8,975 nucleotides of DNA. Origin: an uncultured Lachnospiraceae bacterium. Its GTDB lineage: Bacteria; Bacillota; Clostridia; Lachnospirales; Lachnospiraceae. Location of the stretch: the NCBI GenBank assembly GCA_947628025.1, contig CANQYH010000117.1, positions 1-8,975 of the forward strand, given 5' to 3'. Within the stretch, counting starts at the first letter, position 1. Every line of letters starts with the position of its first letter. Of this stretch, positions 1 through 7,774 are shown one piece after another. The translations under genes were made by a program, and so were the position numbers. Below the pieces are notes generated by a model, which searched no databases, had not been told where the DNA came from, and saw nothing but the letters and a program-made list of their open reading frames with translations.

Positions 1-1890
1 CTCCGAGGCCGTCAGAGCCCCAGCCCTCTGCTCCTGTCGCGCTTCCTGTGTCTCCTGCCTTTCCTGCTGCCCCTGCTGCGTCTCAGCCGCCCCTGCGCCG
101 GTTTCCGCACGCCGCCCGAACATCTTCTCATAGATCCGCTGCGCCGGCTCCGCCAGTCTTTCCGGCAATAAACGCGCTGCGATCCTTTTCCTCCGATCCG
201 CTCGTTCCTGCTCCTGCTGTTCCGCCAGGAGCTGCTGCGCAAAACCCTCCAGGTTTCTCTGGAAGCGTCCCCGCTCATACGGGCTCACCGTCTCCCGGTT
301 CTCCTGTCTGCGGGCGTATTCCTCCGCCGTATTCATAAGTTCCTGCGCTTTCTGCAGATCCTCCTCAGACCGGTACGAATCCGCGTCCGTATCGATCATC
401 TCCATATAATCCCTGTAATCCGGATTCATGCTCCGGCCATACGCATAATCAGAAGCCATGCCCATCAGCTGCGCGCCGCCGCCCATGACTCCGCCCGAGA
501 GAGCGCCCCCTGCAAAAGCCAGGCCTACGCCTTTTACAAGATCCCACCTTGCTTTATTCTTCGCGCTCTCCTCGTCCAGGCCCTGCTCCATATATTTCCT
601 GACATTAAGGTTGAAGTCGGACATTTCTCCCATGATCCACTCATCACTGATCGCGTTGGCAATCTCTGTCCCGATCTCCTCCGATCCCTCTGTAAGCGCC
701 TGCTTACCCATATTCACCAGGAAATCCTTTACGCCTTTCACCGCACCCGGCTGCAGACTCTTTAAGCGTTCCAGCGAAAACTTCTCAAAAAACGCCTCCG
801 CCGCCGCGTTGGCCGTGCCGATCGCCAGGGCGCGTCCCGGATCCGCGCCTTTCTCCAGCGCTTCCAGGGTCCCCGCCGCGCCGGCGTCCCCCGCGGCAAA
901 CCCCAGGCCCGCGTAACCGAACGGCAGCCGGGCCAGGTTATCCGCGACGGACATACCCGTATCCACCAGAAAACTTCTCACGCCCTCCGACGGAATCACA
1001 TTGCCCAGGCTCTCATTCTGCTTGATCCCCTCCCGGATTCCCTGGGACAGCCTCGTCCCGCCGAAGACCGGGTCGTTGGGATCCAGCTCTTCCCCCAGAG
1101 CCGTACGCACCGCTGCCGCCGGATATCCTCCTGCGGCAGCCATCGCGATCCCAGGCTCCAGCGCTGCCGACAAAAGCGGTGCCTCTTTCCCCAGCCGCTC
1201 CGCGGAAGAGACCGCGTTCTCCGTACTCCTCCGGTTCAGCTCGTCATGCAGGCTGTCCACGTAGTTCCCCGCCGTTTCCGCCCCGTACTTTCCGTTCAGA
1301 TAATAATACAGGTCTTTCTCATCCTCCGTCATGAAATACGTGTTGTTCTCCCGTGCCGTCTCCAGCGCCGCCCGCCTGTCCTTATCCCAAAACGCCAGAT
1401 AATCCGTCAGGCTGAGCGTACCGCTTCCTCCGTCCGTTGACAGTGCGTTCTTTTTTGCCTTTCCGGCCTCCACCATCTCCCGATAGTCGTCCAGGTCTTT
1501 CACGCTGTCCAGATACACCCGGTCTCCCTTTGCATACAAATAATCTCCCGCGCGCTCCTGCTGCCGCACCGGTTCCTCCGCAGCCGTCTCTCCGATCCCG
1601 TATTTCTTCCTGTAATACGCAGAAAAATCCCCTTTCGAGGATTTTCCCAGACGCTGCGTCTCACTCCCGGACGGCCCTGTCCCGACGTCTTTGGAACTTT
1701 GCGCCGCGTACTCCTTTGCATAATCCGCCAGGGACGCCATCGGCATCCGGATATTCCTGTCCCTGTAATCGGCCTCCGCAGCCTGCAGCCGTCTGGCGGA
1801 GTAATCTTTTATATCTTTCACCGGCTCGGTCTCGGCCTTTTTCCTGTAATTCTTTACGAAGCTGTCCATCGAACTCTTTTTGACCGCCAT
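1..1890 (-). CDS. Large phage virion-associated protein, N-terminal 630 residues (partial, runs off left edge)
   Basis: The reading frame is open from the ATG at 1890 to base 1 with no stop, so at least 630 residues are visible and the C-terminus is missing. GGAGG lies 9 nt upstream of the ATG (1900-1904). Residues 1-180 are charged and rich in Tyr, Lys and Asp. A phrase starting MTEDEKDLYYYLNGKYG (about 187-203) and an EGSEEIGTEIANAISD stretch (about 401-416) match my memory of very large 'polyvalent' virion proteins of Firmicutes gut phages. Ala/Gly-rich, membrane-active-looking segments lie at about 240-268, 315-335 and 451-485. The last visible 30 residues are rich in Gln and Glu. Proteins of this type often carry an enzyme domain near the C-terminus, which would be outside this window. 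By analogy and position after the tail genes, it may be an internal protein ejected with the DNA. That role is inference; no catalytic motif is visible here. Confidence 0.85.
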   Translation of the reverse strand, partial: MAVKKSSMDSFVKNYRKKAETEPVKDIKDYSARRLQAAEADYRDRNIRMPMASLADYAKEYAAQSSKDVGTGPSGSETQRLGKSSKGDFSAYYRKKYGIGETAAEEPVRQQERAGDYLYAKGDRVYLDSVKDLDDYREMVEAGKAKKNALSTDGGSGTLSLTDYLAFWDKDRRAALETARENNTYFMTEDEKDLYYYLNGKYGAETAGNYVDSLHDELNRRSTENAVSSAERLGKEAPLLSAALEPGIAMAAAGGYPAAAVRTALGEELDPNDPVFGGTRLSQGIREGIKQNESLGNVIPSEGVRSFLVDTGMSVADNLARLPFGYAGLGFAAGDAGAAGTLEALEKGADPGRALAIGTANAAAEAFFEKFSLERLKSLQPGAVKGVKDFLVNMGKQALTEGSEEIGTEIANAISDEWIMGEMSDFNLNVRKYMEQGLDEESAKNKARWDLVKGVGLAFAGGALSGGVMGGGAQLMGMASDYAYGRSMNPDYRDYMEMIDTDADSYRSEEDLQKAQELMNTAEEYARRQENRETVSPYERGRFQRNLEGFAQQLLAEQQEQERADRRKRIAARLLPERLAEPAQRIYEKMFGRRAETGAGAAETQQGQQERQETQEARQEQRAGALTASE

Positions 1891-1929
1891 ATATTCTCTC
1901 CTCCCGTCCGTTTCTCCGCGCCAAAGCCG

Positions 1930-3771
1930 CTATCTCCCTACGCGGCTCGTCGTCCCTGTCAGGATCGACAGCCGCCGCGCCGCCGGATCCATGACGTCCT
2001 CTTCATCCTCCTCCACCGGCGTTACATTCAGCAGCCGGCACCATTCCTCCAACTCCTCATCCGAAGCGGAAATATTATACAAATATTCAAACCGCTGCTT
2101 GTTCGAGGGGAGCTGCACGACCGTCCGCACGATGCTCCCGTACTCGTCCGGTCCCCGGCCCGAAGCCTGTTCCTGCGCTTTCGCCTGGGCCTGCGCCGCG
2201 TACTCTTTCTCCAGGTTCTGCTGCGCCAGCGCATCCTGCGATTTCTGGTACGCAAACTCTTCCGCCCAGTTCCGCTGCGACTGCGCGTCCTGCGACTGCT
2301 GATACGCCCATTGTTTTTCCCAGTTCTGCTGCGAGAGCGCATCCTGCAGCTGCTGGTACTCCCACTGTTTCTCCCAGTTCTGCTGCGAGAGCGCGTCCTG
2401 TGACTGCTGGTACGCCAGCTCTTTCTCCCAGTTCTGCTGCGCCAGCGCATCCTGCGACTGCTGGTATGCCCACTGCTTCTCCCAGTTCTGCTGTGAGAGC
2501 GCGTCCTGCGACTGCCGGTACGCCAGTTCTTTCTCCCAATTCTGCTGCGCCAGCGCGTCCTGGGCCCTCTGGTAGGCGTATTCCTCCGCCCACTGCTGCC
2601 GCGCCACGTCCGACTGGTACTGCGCGTAATCGTCCGCCCTGGTCTGCTCATAACGGTCGCTCAGGTACCCGAGCCCCCACTGATAATCCGCCATATCGTC
2701 CCGGTAGCGCCCGTAATCGACCGCGTCCTGATTATTCAGCGCCCCCAGCTGGTTATACAGTTCCTGTCCCTCGTTCAGGTATTCCTGGTACATCCTGTCA
2801 TAGATATCCAGGCTCCGGTCATTCAGCTGCGACAGATAATTATCATACGCCTGCTGCCCTGCCGCCAGGCCATAGGAAGAACCATATCCCCCGGTCAGTC
2901 CCGCCGCGCTCCCCTGTGCGTCCCGCATTGCCCGGCTTCCCTGCAGCATATACTGGTCACGGTAATTCTTATACAGATCGCTGTCATACACGCTGTCCGC
3001 GTTAAAATCCGGCCGGGAAAGCAGCGTATCCAAAATCCCGTCGATATCCTCCCGGTAACGGCTCTGAAAAGGATCCGGTTTCTCCGCTTCCAGATCCGCC
3101 AGCCGGTCGCGGTACTGTTCCGCATAGTCCGACAGCGTAAACTCCCCGGGGTCATAGTCCGTCAGGTACCCGTTTCCGGGATCCACGCTCTCCAAAGCCT
3201 CGTATCTGTCTCCGTACCCTCCGCCCGAAGCTTCCGGCATCTGCGTCTGGAGCGGGGCCAGCGGGCTCAGAGGACTCAGCGCCTGCAGCACATCCGAGAC
3301 GGAAGCCTGCGGAGCCGGCGCGCTCTGCCCATAAGACGGCAGTGTTCCGGACACGGACGCTCCGCTCCCGCTTCCCCGGGCGGCAGGCCGTGCAGACGGC
3401 GTATTTCCCTGCGCCTGCCCGCTCCCGGACGCAGACGCACTTTTACTCAGAGCGCCGTCGTCCGGCTGGACCGGCACGATATTCTCCACCATCTTCCCGC
3501 CTCCCGGCGTCGCCCTCGACACCGGCAGCTTCTTCGCGTTTGTCGTGGTATTCGACGACGGCAGGCTCCTCTTCTCGCTGCCCTCATCCTGCTGGACCGG
3601 CACGATGTTCTCCACCGTCTTCCCGTTCCCCGGCGTCGCCCTCGACACCGGCAGCTTCTTCGCGCTCGTCGTGGTATTCGACGACGGCAGGCTCTTCGTT
3701 ACGCCGCTCCCCGATGCCGGATCCGCCGTTACCGCTTCGATCTTTCGTTTATACAGGTTACTGATCGCCAT
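1930..3771 (-). CDS. Repeat-rich phage virion protein (TGGYG-type, 613 aa)
   Basis: The ATG at 3771 is preceded by AGAGGTGG a few nt upstream and lies 20 bp after the stop of the tail-hub gene; the TAG stop is at 1930-1932. The N-terminus is MAISNLYKRKIEAV, followed by a Pro/Ser/Thr-rich linker region with a duplicated 42-residue unit (27-106). From about 225 to 400 there is a Tyr/Asp/Gln-rich helical region with LTGGYGSSYG (292-301) and GQQAYDNYL, wording I recognise from many Clostridia prophage structural proteins. Residues 402-527 are seven 18-residue repeats of the form QSQDALxQQNWEKxxAYQ. The C-terminus (about 550-613) is a compact acidic domain. I infer a virion structural or internal (ejection) protein from its position between the tail hub and the giant protein. 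The exact role is unknown; a tape-measure-like or scaffold-like function is an alternative. Confidence 0.88.
   Translation of the reverse strand: MAISNLYKRKIEAVTADPASGSGVTKSLPSSNTTTSAKKLPVSRATPGNGKTVENIVPVQQDEGSEKRSLPSSNTTTNAKKLPVSRATPGGGKMVENIVPVQPDDGALSKSASASGSGQAQGNTPSARPAARGSGSGASVSGTLPSYGQSAPAPQASVSDVLQALSPLSPLAPLQTQMPEASGGGYGDRYEALESVDPGNGYLTDYDPGEFTLSDYAEQYRDRLADLEAEKPDPFQSRYREDIDGILDTLLSRPDFNADSVYDSDLYKNYRDQYMLQGSRAMRDAQGSAAGLTGGYGSSYGLAAGQQAYDNYLSQLNDRSLDIYDRMYQEYLNEGQELYNQLGALNNQDAVDYGRYRDDMADYQWGLGYLSDRYEQTRADDYAQYQSDVARQQWAEEYAYQRAQDALAQQNWEKELAYRQSQDALSQQNWEKQWAYQQSQDALAQQNWEKELAYQQSQDALSQQNWEKQWEYQQLQDALSQQNWEKQWAYQQSQDAQSQRNWAEEFAYQKSQDALAQQNLEKEYAAQAQAKAQEQASGRGPDEYGSIVRTVVQLPSNKQRFEYLYNISASDEELEEWCRLLNVTPVEEDEEDVMDPAARRLSILTGTTSRVGR
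2191..2568 (-). repeat. Seven tandem 54-bp in-frame repeats (18-residue Gln/Trp-rich units)
   Basis: Seven units of 18 residues (402-527 of the protein) share the core QDALxQQNWEK. The ending alternates between ELAY and QWAY in units 1-4, which suggests that a two-unit (108-bp) block was duplicated. A degenerate unit (YQSDVARQQWAEEYAYQ) precedes them, and an Ala/Gln tail follows. Spacing of hydrophobic residues suggests a long amphipathic helix. Confidence 0.9.
3454..3693 (-). repeat. 126-bp tandem duplication in the N-terminal linker
   Basis: Residues 27-68 and 69-106 repeat the same text, beginning SLPSSNTTT and containing KKLPVSRATPG and VENIVPVQ, offset by exactly 42 residues (126 bp). 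By eye, about 10 bases differ over the 114 bp compared, so the duplication is fairly recent. It lies in a linker rather than in a globular domain. Confidence 0.9.
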
Positions 3772-3791
3772 CTCTCCACCTCTTTCTCATC

Positions 3792-5357
3792 TCACAGATC
3801 TCCATGTATCTCCGTCCCATATCCCACCAGCCGGACCAGCCCGATCAGCGCCGTCTCCCCGACGCCGTCCAGCCGTATCCGGTAATGGACGCACCTTTGC
3901 GGGACCAGGTTCACCGCCTGGCTCCTGAAATGCTCCGCCCGGAACACCGCCTGCGGGACCCACTCGGCCCGTCCGTCGCACTGTACGCTCACCGTCACTT
4001 CCGACCCCGGAGCCATCCGCATATACAGGATGAAACGCCGCACATGCTTGTACTCCGGCGTACCCTCCAGCAGGTCGCCCGTCTCCAGGAACCAGTCCAC
4101 ATCCTCCTGCCTGTCCCCCGCGATCTTAAACAGGTCCCCGCCGCTGTCCACGCAGTAGAGTTCCCCCTCCCCATATGCGCAGCCATACAGATGCAGATCA
4201 TCCTCTTTCGACCACAGCTCCCTCTGCACGTCATACACATACAGGTTCCAGTCCCCCTCCCGCGAACGCAGGGAAGCGTAATACCGGCCCCCGTACCTGC
4301 CGGCCGCTCCCGCCGTAAACGAAATCCCCTCCAGTTTTGCGGACACCAGCTCCGGCTGCGCCCCATTGAACGCATAGATCCCGTTCCGGCCCACATAATA
4401 CAGGGTTTCCTCTACCACCGCGGCCGTCCTCTCACACCCCGCCGCGATGCCGTTGACGCCCGATGTCATGATCTGGTAATTCGACGGTTTGCTCCCGTAG
4501 ACCTTATGTACGGCGTCCTCCTTAAAAAACATCACATACCCCAGGTAAGAAAAGCACCCGGTAAAATTCCCGTCCGACCCGATCGTCGCCGCATAGGAAT
4601 CCGTGCTGATCCCCTCGAACACGTTCCAGTTCCCGGGATCCCCCAGCTTGCACGCGTAGATCTCATGCTTTTCGCTGGAACATCCCCAGATCCGGTTCTC
4701 ATTCTCACACAGGAAATCCATATCCGGCGCCGTCCTTTTCAGCTCCAGGCCGCTCTCCTGGGTCATACGTTCCTCCAGGTCCCCGATCATGACGATCGAA
4801 TCCTCCCCGGCCTCCTGGATAACAAACGTCTTGTTGAACTCCGCCCGGCTGCAGCCGCTCAGCGTGACCCCGTCGTACTGTTTAAACTTCGCCCCGATCC
4901 CTTTACAGGAGATCCGCACCAGCACGGAGCCCTCTCCCAGCGGCTCAAACACCGCCTGGCCCTCCTGCCTCCATACCGCCTCCAGGCGCTCCAGTTCTCC
5001 CGTAGACGTGTTATACAAGAGCTTGTCCGGCCACACCAGCAGATATGCCCCCATGCCGGCGAAGATCTTCTCCGAATCCTCCACGTCGGCGATCTTCCCG
5101 CCCTTGTAATACAGCTCCGTCCCGTCCGCATAGACCAGTCCGTTTTTATAAAAGATCCCGTTCGGCTTCTTCAGATGCTTCTCAACAGGCCCCCGGCGCT
5201 TCCTGGGCGCGGCCGCCGGATACTTCCACGTCGACATGTTCCGCATGTCCGCAAACTCATTGTCCCCGATCACGGTCCCCAGGTTCAGCCCCAGAAATGT
5301 TCCGACCTTCTGCGCCGTCTCCTTAGGGACGCTTTTCAAATACGGCAGTCTCTCCAT
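3792..5357 (-). CDS. Phage tail hub/nozzle-like structural protein (521 aa)
   Basis: I start this gene at 5357 (MERLPYLKS) because AGGAG stands 8 nt upstream (5366-5370). An upstream in-frame ATG at 5423 has no such site and would overlap the previous gene by 55 bp. The N-terminal block has FLGLNLGTVIGDNEFADMRN (residues 21-40), then YPAAAPRKRRG (46-56) and MGAYLLVWPDKLLYNT (102-117). Further on, ENENRIWGC, KLGDPGNWN and FFKEDAVHKVYGS match conserved wording I know from a widespread prophage protein family. Many short Gly/Tyr/Trp-rich beta segments suggest a beta-propeller, as in podovirus nozzle or 'DNA stabilisation' proteins (P22 gp10 and T7 gp12 types). No membrane segment or enzyme motif is seen. 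Directly following the connector gene, it probably closes the portal and forms the short tail. The family match is fairly sure; the exact structural position is inferred. Confidence 0.87.
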   Translation of the reverse strand: MERLPYLKSVPKETAQKVGTFLGLNLGTVIGDNEFADMRNMSTWKYPAAAPRKRRGPVEKHLKKPNGIFYKNGLVYADGTELYYKGGKIADVEDSEKIFAGMGAYLLVWPDKLLYNTSTGELERLEAVWRQEGQAVFEPLGEGSVLVRISCKGIGAKFKQYDGVTLSGCSRAEFNKTFVIQEAGEDSIVMIGDLEERMTQESGLELKRTAPDMDFLCENENRIWGCSSEKHEIYACKLGDPGNWNVFEGISTDSYAATIGSDGNFTGCFSYLGYVMFFKEDAVHKVYGSKPSNYQIMTSGVNGIAAGCERTAAVVEETLYYVGRNGIYAFNGAQPELVSAKLEGISFTAGAAGRYGGRYYASLRSREGDWNLYVYDVQRELWSKEDDLHLYGCAYGEGELYCVDSGGDLFKIAGDRQEDVDWFLETGDLLEGTPEYKHVRRFILYMRMAPGSEVTVSVQCDGRAEWVPQAVFRAEHFRSQAVNLVPQRCVHYRIRLDGVGETALIGLVRLVGYGTEIHGDL

Positions 5358-5365
5358 ATCGCTCA

Positions 5366-5370
5366 CTCCT
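5366..5370 (-). promoter_or_regulatory. Ribosome binding site that fixes the tail-hub start
   Basis: AGGAG, 8 nt before the ATG at 5357. It overlaps the TAG stop (5369-5371) of the connector gene, so translation of the two genes is probably coupled. It rules out the longer start at 5423. Confidence 0.8.
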
Positions 5371-5740
5371 AAAACCTGCTGAAGCACACGCGGCTCTTCT
5401 GCCTGTGGAGCCGCCGAAACCATGCCGCGTACGCCGCATACGCCGCGTTAAACATGGCCACATCATTGTTGTACCGCTCCGTCTCCTGGTTCCTGTAATC
5501 GATCTTCGCCGCCACATAACACAGGTACACGTCCTGGAACCGGTCCGGCGCCGTCAGCACCCGGTCCGGTTCCCGCTCATAATCCAGCTCCGGCGTCTCC
5601 GGATCGAAACCCTCCGCATGGCTGACAATTTCATCCGCGATCTGCGCCTCGATCTCATTGACCCAGCCTGTGATCGTCTCCGCGTCATACTGTCCGATCC
5701 CCGAATCCGTGATCCGCCGTACCACCTCGCCCAGCGTCAT
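5369..5740 (-). CDS. Phage neck / head-tail connector-like protein (123 aa)
   Basis: This small acidic protein starts MTLGEVVRRITDSG and has WVNEIEAQIADEI (residues 26-38). These are followed by LTAPDRFQDVYLCYVAAKID (62-81), YNNDVAMFNAAYAAYAAWFRR and a basic tail. The sequence W-x-NEIE, then L-x-AP-x-x-(Y/F)-x-x-(V/L)Y, then YNN-x-x-x-x-FN is the signature I recall for a common Firmicutes prophage protein, usually placed among the head-tail connectors (gp4/gp6-like). The expected role is a ring adaptor between portal and tail. Length and predicted all-helical content fit. AGAGGGG lies 7 nt before the ATG. The gene sits 26 bp after the preceding small gene, and its stop overlaps the next gene's ribosome binding site. 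Functional assignment rests on pattern memory and gene order. Confidence 0.8.
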   Translation of the reverse strand: MTLGEVVRRITDSGIGQYDAETITGWVNEIEAQIADEIVSHAEGFDPETPELDYEREPDRVLTAPDRFQDVYLCYVAAKIDYRNQETERYNNDVAMFNAAYAAYAAWFRRLHRQKSRVCFSRF

Positions 5741-5766
5741 CTCCGTTCCCCTCTCTTTCCTGCCGC

Positions 5767-6030
5767 TTACCGTCTGTCACCGCTCCCTGCTGCCGGCTTC
5801 CCGCTCTCCTGCTGCTTTTCGGCAGCGGGTTCCCGGTCCTCCGCTGCCGTTTTTTCTTTTTTCGGCTCCGCTCCGGTTTCCGGATCGCTATCCTCCGTTA
5901 TTACGCCGGCATCCAGAATCATCGCGGCCGCCGCCAGCGTCCTGGCCTGGCCGATCCCCTTTATCTCCAGCCTGTTCAGCAGACCCACGATATTTTCGAT
6001 CTGCTCCAATGTGTACGTTACTTTTTTCAT
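5767..6030 (-). CDS. Small charged phage protein of unknown function (87 aa)
   Basis: I start at the ATG at 6030 (MKKVTYTLEQIENIVGLLNR) because GGAGG (6039-6043) lies 8 nt upstream; the earlier ATG at 6045 has no such site. Residues 1-45 form a likely helical domain with an LNRLEIKGIGQARTLAAAAM stretch. Residues 48-87 are a disordered-looking tail of Glu, Lys, Pro, Ala and Asp. I do not recognise a named family. Small proteins with a helical head and an acidic/lysine tail between fibre and connector genes could be assembly chaperones or minor virion parts, but that is only context. It lies 50 bp after the fibre gene and 26 bp before the connector gene, so it is almost certainly co-transcribed with both. 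Confidence 0.75.
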   Translation of the reverse strand: MKKVTYTLEQIENIVGLLNRLEIKGIGQARTLAAAAMILDAGVITEDSDPETGAEPKKEKTAAEDREPAAEKQQESGKPAAGSGDRR

Positions 6031-6038
6031 TCTTTTAT

Positions 6039-6043
6039 CCTCC
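6039..6043 (-). promoter_or_regulatory. Ribosome binding site that fixes the small-protein start
   Basis: GGAGG 8 nt before the ATG at 6030. It lies inside the codons that the alternative start at 6045 would use, so the shorter 87-residue product is favoured. Confidence 0.75.
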
Positions 6044-6080
6044 ATTTATATATGCGCTGTGTTCTTATACTCCCGCCTTG

Positions 6081-7772
6081 CTATACCATCTTGTCTATCA
6101 GACTCCCGAGCGCGTTCAGGGCCGTCACGATCGAGGGCATGACATTGTTCAGCCTACCGACGACATCCGAGACACTGCTCTGCGCACTTAGGCTCGACCA
6201 CACGGCGACCGAACTCCATGTAAAGCTCGTTCCCAGGTTCAGGCTGGTTTTCAGGTCAAGCCCGCTTACCACCACGCTCCCGGTACCCCCGTTATATATG
6301 GATCCGCCATTCTTCATATTTATCCTCGTCGCCGTCAATGTCCCGTCCATGCTTACATTATCCTTTACGGCTATCGATGACAACGATGCGTACACTTCTT
6401 TCACCGTAATCCTATCCGCGGTAAGGCTGTCCGCTTCAAAACTCGCAACATTATAATTCATAAAATCCTTATACAGCACGAACCGTCCCTTGCTGTCTGT
6501 CCCGAATACCTTTGTCCCGTTGATCTCCAGCAGCTTCGCGTCCAGCGTCCCCGTCGTGATATTCCCGCCGTTGATCTTCGTAGACCCCTCCTTTTCCAGG
6601 CTGTTAAACGTCACATACCCCGTCAGGTCGATATTCTCCGCCACCAGAGACGCCATCCGGCTCGTAAGCGTAAAATTCGTGGCGGAAGTTCCCGATTTCA
6701 CGATCCAGTCGATCTTATTGGCCGTCTGCGTGACCTTGGTAAGATTCTCTTTCGCATCGCTGATCTCGCTGGTCAATGATTTCGCCGTTTGCTGCAGGGT
6801 GGAAATACTCCCCTCCGCAGTCGATACCCGGCTGGTTAGGGAAGTGGCCGTCTGCTGTAAGGTCGAAATACTCCCCTTGGCTGTGCTGACTTCACTGGTC
6901 AGCGTCTTCGCCGTTTGTTGTAACGTCGAGATGTCGCCTGTCGCATCCTTGACCTGGCTTGTCAGCGTCGTCGCCGTCTGCTGTAAGGTGGAGATATCTC
7001 CCTGCGCGCTGCTGACCTGAGTCGTAAGCGTTGTCGCTGTCTGCTGCAGGATCGAGATATCTCCCTGCGCATTACTAACCTGGGTCGTCAGCGTCGTCGC
7101 CGTCTGCTGCAGGATCGAGATATCTCCCTGCGCGTTACTGACCTGGGTCGTAAGCGTCGTCGCTGTCTGCTGCAGGATCGAGATATCCTTGTTCGCGTTG
7201 CTGACCTGACTTGTAAGTGACTCCGCCGTCTGCTGCAATACCGAGATATTCCCCTGGGCGTCGCCGATCTTACTTGTAAGCGATTCCGCCGTCTGCTGCA
7301 GCACCGAGATATTCCCTTGGGCGTCGCTGATCTGGCTCGTCAGTGTCGTCGCTGTCTGCTGCAATACCGAGATATTTCCTTGGGCGTCGCTGATCTGGCT
7401 CGTCAGCGTCGTCGCCGTCTGCTGTAAGATCGAGATATTCCCCTCCGCATCGCTGATCTTACTTGTCAGCGACTCCGCCGTCTGCTGCAGTACCGAGATG
7501 TTTCCCTGCTGGTCCTGCACAGTACTCGACAAGCCTTCTGTCTTCTCCTCCAGCTCCCCCAGCTGGACATTGATATTTACCGTGAATTCCCCCAGCTGTT
7601 TCAGATCCTCCTGGTCTTTCCGGTACTCCTGCAGCGCCTCCTGGCTGAAATTCTCATCCGGGTTCATGTTCGCAAACATGTACCGCAGCTGTTCGTTCAG
7701 CATAAACAGGTAACTCTTGATCTTCTTTACGTCATTCCCGCCGGAATACCCGGCCATATTGTAGACGGACAT
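6081..7772 (-). CDS. Coiled-coil phage fibre/spike-type protein with 21-residue repeats (563 aa)
   Basis: I start at the ATG at 7772 (MSVYNMAGYSGG) because a purine run, GGGGGGAGG, directly precedes it. The frame stays open to 7871, but the extra 33 residues are Arg/Gly-rich and have no binding site. The N-terminal head (1-60) contains YLFMLNEQLRYMFANM, which I recognise from Firmicutes prophage structural proteins and take as the virion-anchoring part. Residues 90-341 are twelve 21-residue heptad units (GNISVLQQTAESLTSKISDA type). Next comes the block IDLTGYVTFNSL / STKINGGNITTGTLDA (about 380-415), typical of the beta-rich part of phage tail/fibre proteins (gp58-like, siphovirus baseplate-type). 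The C-terminal part, rich in Ser, Gly and Asn, ends in a short helix. The likely form is a trimeric fibre, tip outward, binding the host surface; trimer state and receptor role are inference. It is the first gene of the GC-rich block, downstream of two terminators. Confidence 0.87.
   Translation of the reverse strand: MSVYNMAGYSGGNDVKKIKSYLFMLNEQLRYMFANMNPDENFSQEALQEYRKDQEDLKQLGEFTVNINVQLGELEEKTEGLSSTVQDQQGNISVLQQTAESLTSKISDAEGNISILQQTATTLTSQISDAQGNISVLQQTATTLTSQISDAQGNISVLQQTAESLTSKIGDAQGNISVLQQTAESLTSQVSNANKDISILQQTATTLTTQVSNAQGDISILQQTATTLTTQVSNAQGDISILQQTATTLTTQVSSAQGDISTLQQTATTLTSQVKDATGDISTLQQTAKTLTSEVSTAKGSISTLQQTATSLTSRVSTAEGSISTLQQTAKSLTSEISDAKENLTKVTQTANKIDWIVKSGTSATNFTLTSRMASLVAENIDLTGYVTFNSLEKEGSTKINGGNITTGTLDAKLLEINGTKVFGTDSKGRFVLYKDFMNYNVASFEADSLTADRITVKEVYASLSSIAVKDNVSMDGTLTATRINMKNGGSIYNGGTGSVVVSGLDLKTSLNLGTSFTWSSVAVWSSLSAQSSVSDVVGRLNNVMPSIVTALNALGSLIDKMV
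6750..7505 (-). repeat. Twelve tandem 63-bp in-frame repeats forming a coiled coil
   Basis: The 21-residue units (protein residues 90-341) have hydrophobic residues at unit positions 3, 6, 10, 13, 17 and 20. This is a perfect 3-4 heptad pattern that runs unbroken into the next unit. Units 6-8 (7002-7190) are almost identical. Units alternate between an AESLTSKI type and an ATTLTSQI type near the start and drift toward GSISTLQQ near the end. A thirteenth, degenerate unit (ENLTKVTQTANKIDWIV) follows. Confidence 0.93.
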
Positions 7773-7774
7773 AT

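Noticed and set aside
1699..2403. Plus-strand frame with Leu/Arg/Phe repeats
   Set aside because: The repeats are the antisense reading of the 54-bp units in the real minus-strand gene; it also spans the end of one real gene and the start of another.
3804..5372. 522-codon open frame on the plus strand
   Set aside because: It lies exactly opposite the tail-hub gene, is extremely rich in Arg, Pro, His and Leu, matches no family I know and has no binding site. It reflects the GC-biased third codon positions of the real gene.
6750..7505. CRISPR-like periodic repeats
   Set aside because: The 63-bp period is continuous coding sequence with a perfect heptad pattern; there are no unique spacers and no palindromic repeat.
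6490..7713. Plus-strand frames opposite the fibre repeats, rich in Val, Cys and Ser
   Set aside because: They are shadows of the 63-bp repeat and have no start signals.
6081..7772. Variable-region target of a diversity-generating retroelement
   Set aside because: A fibre gene with repeats invites this idea, but there is no reverse transcriptase, no template repeat with adenine-biased differences and no C-type lectin-like end in the window.
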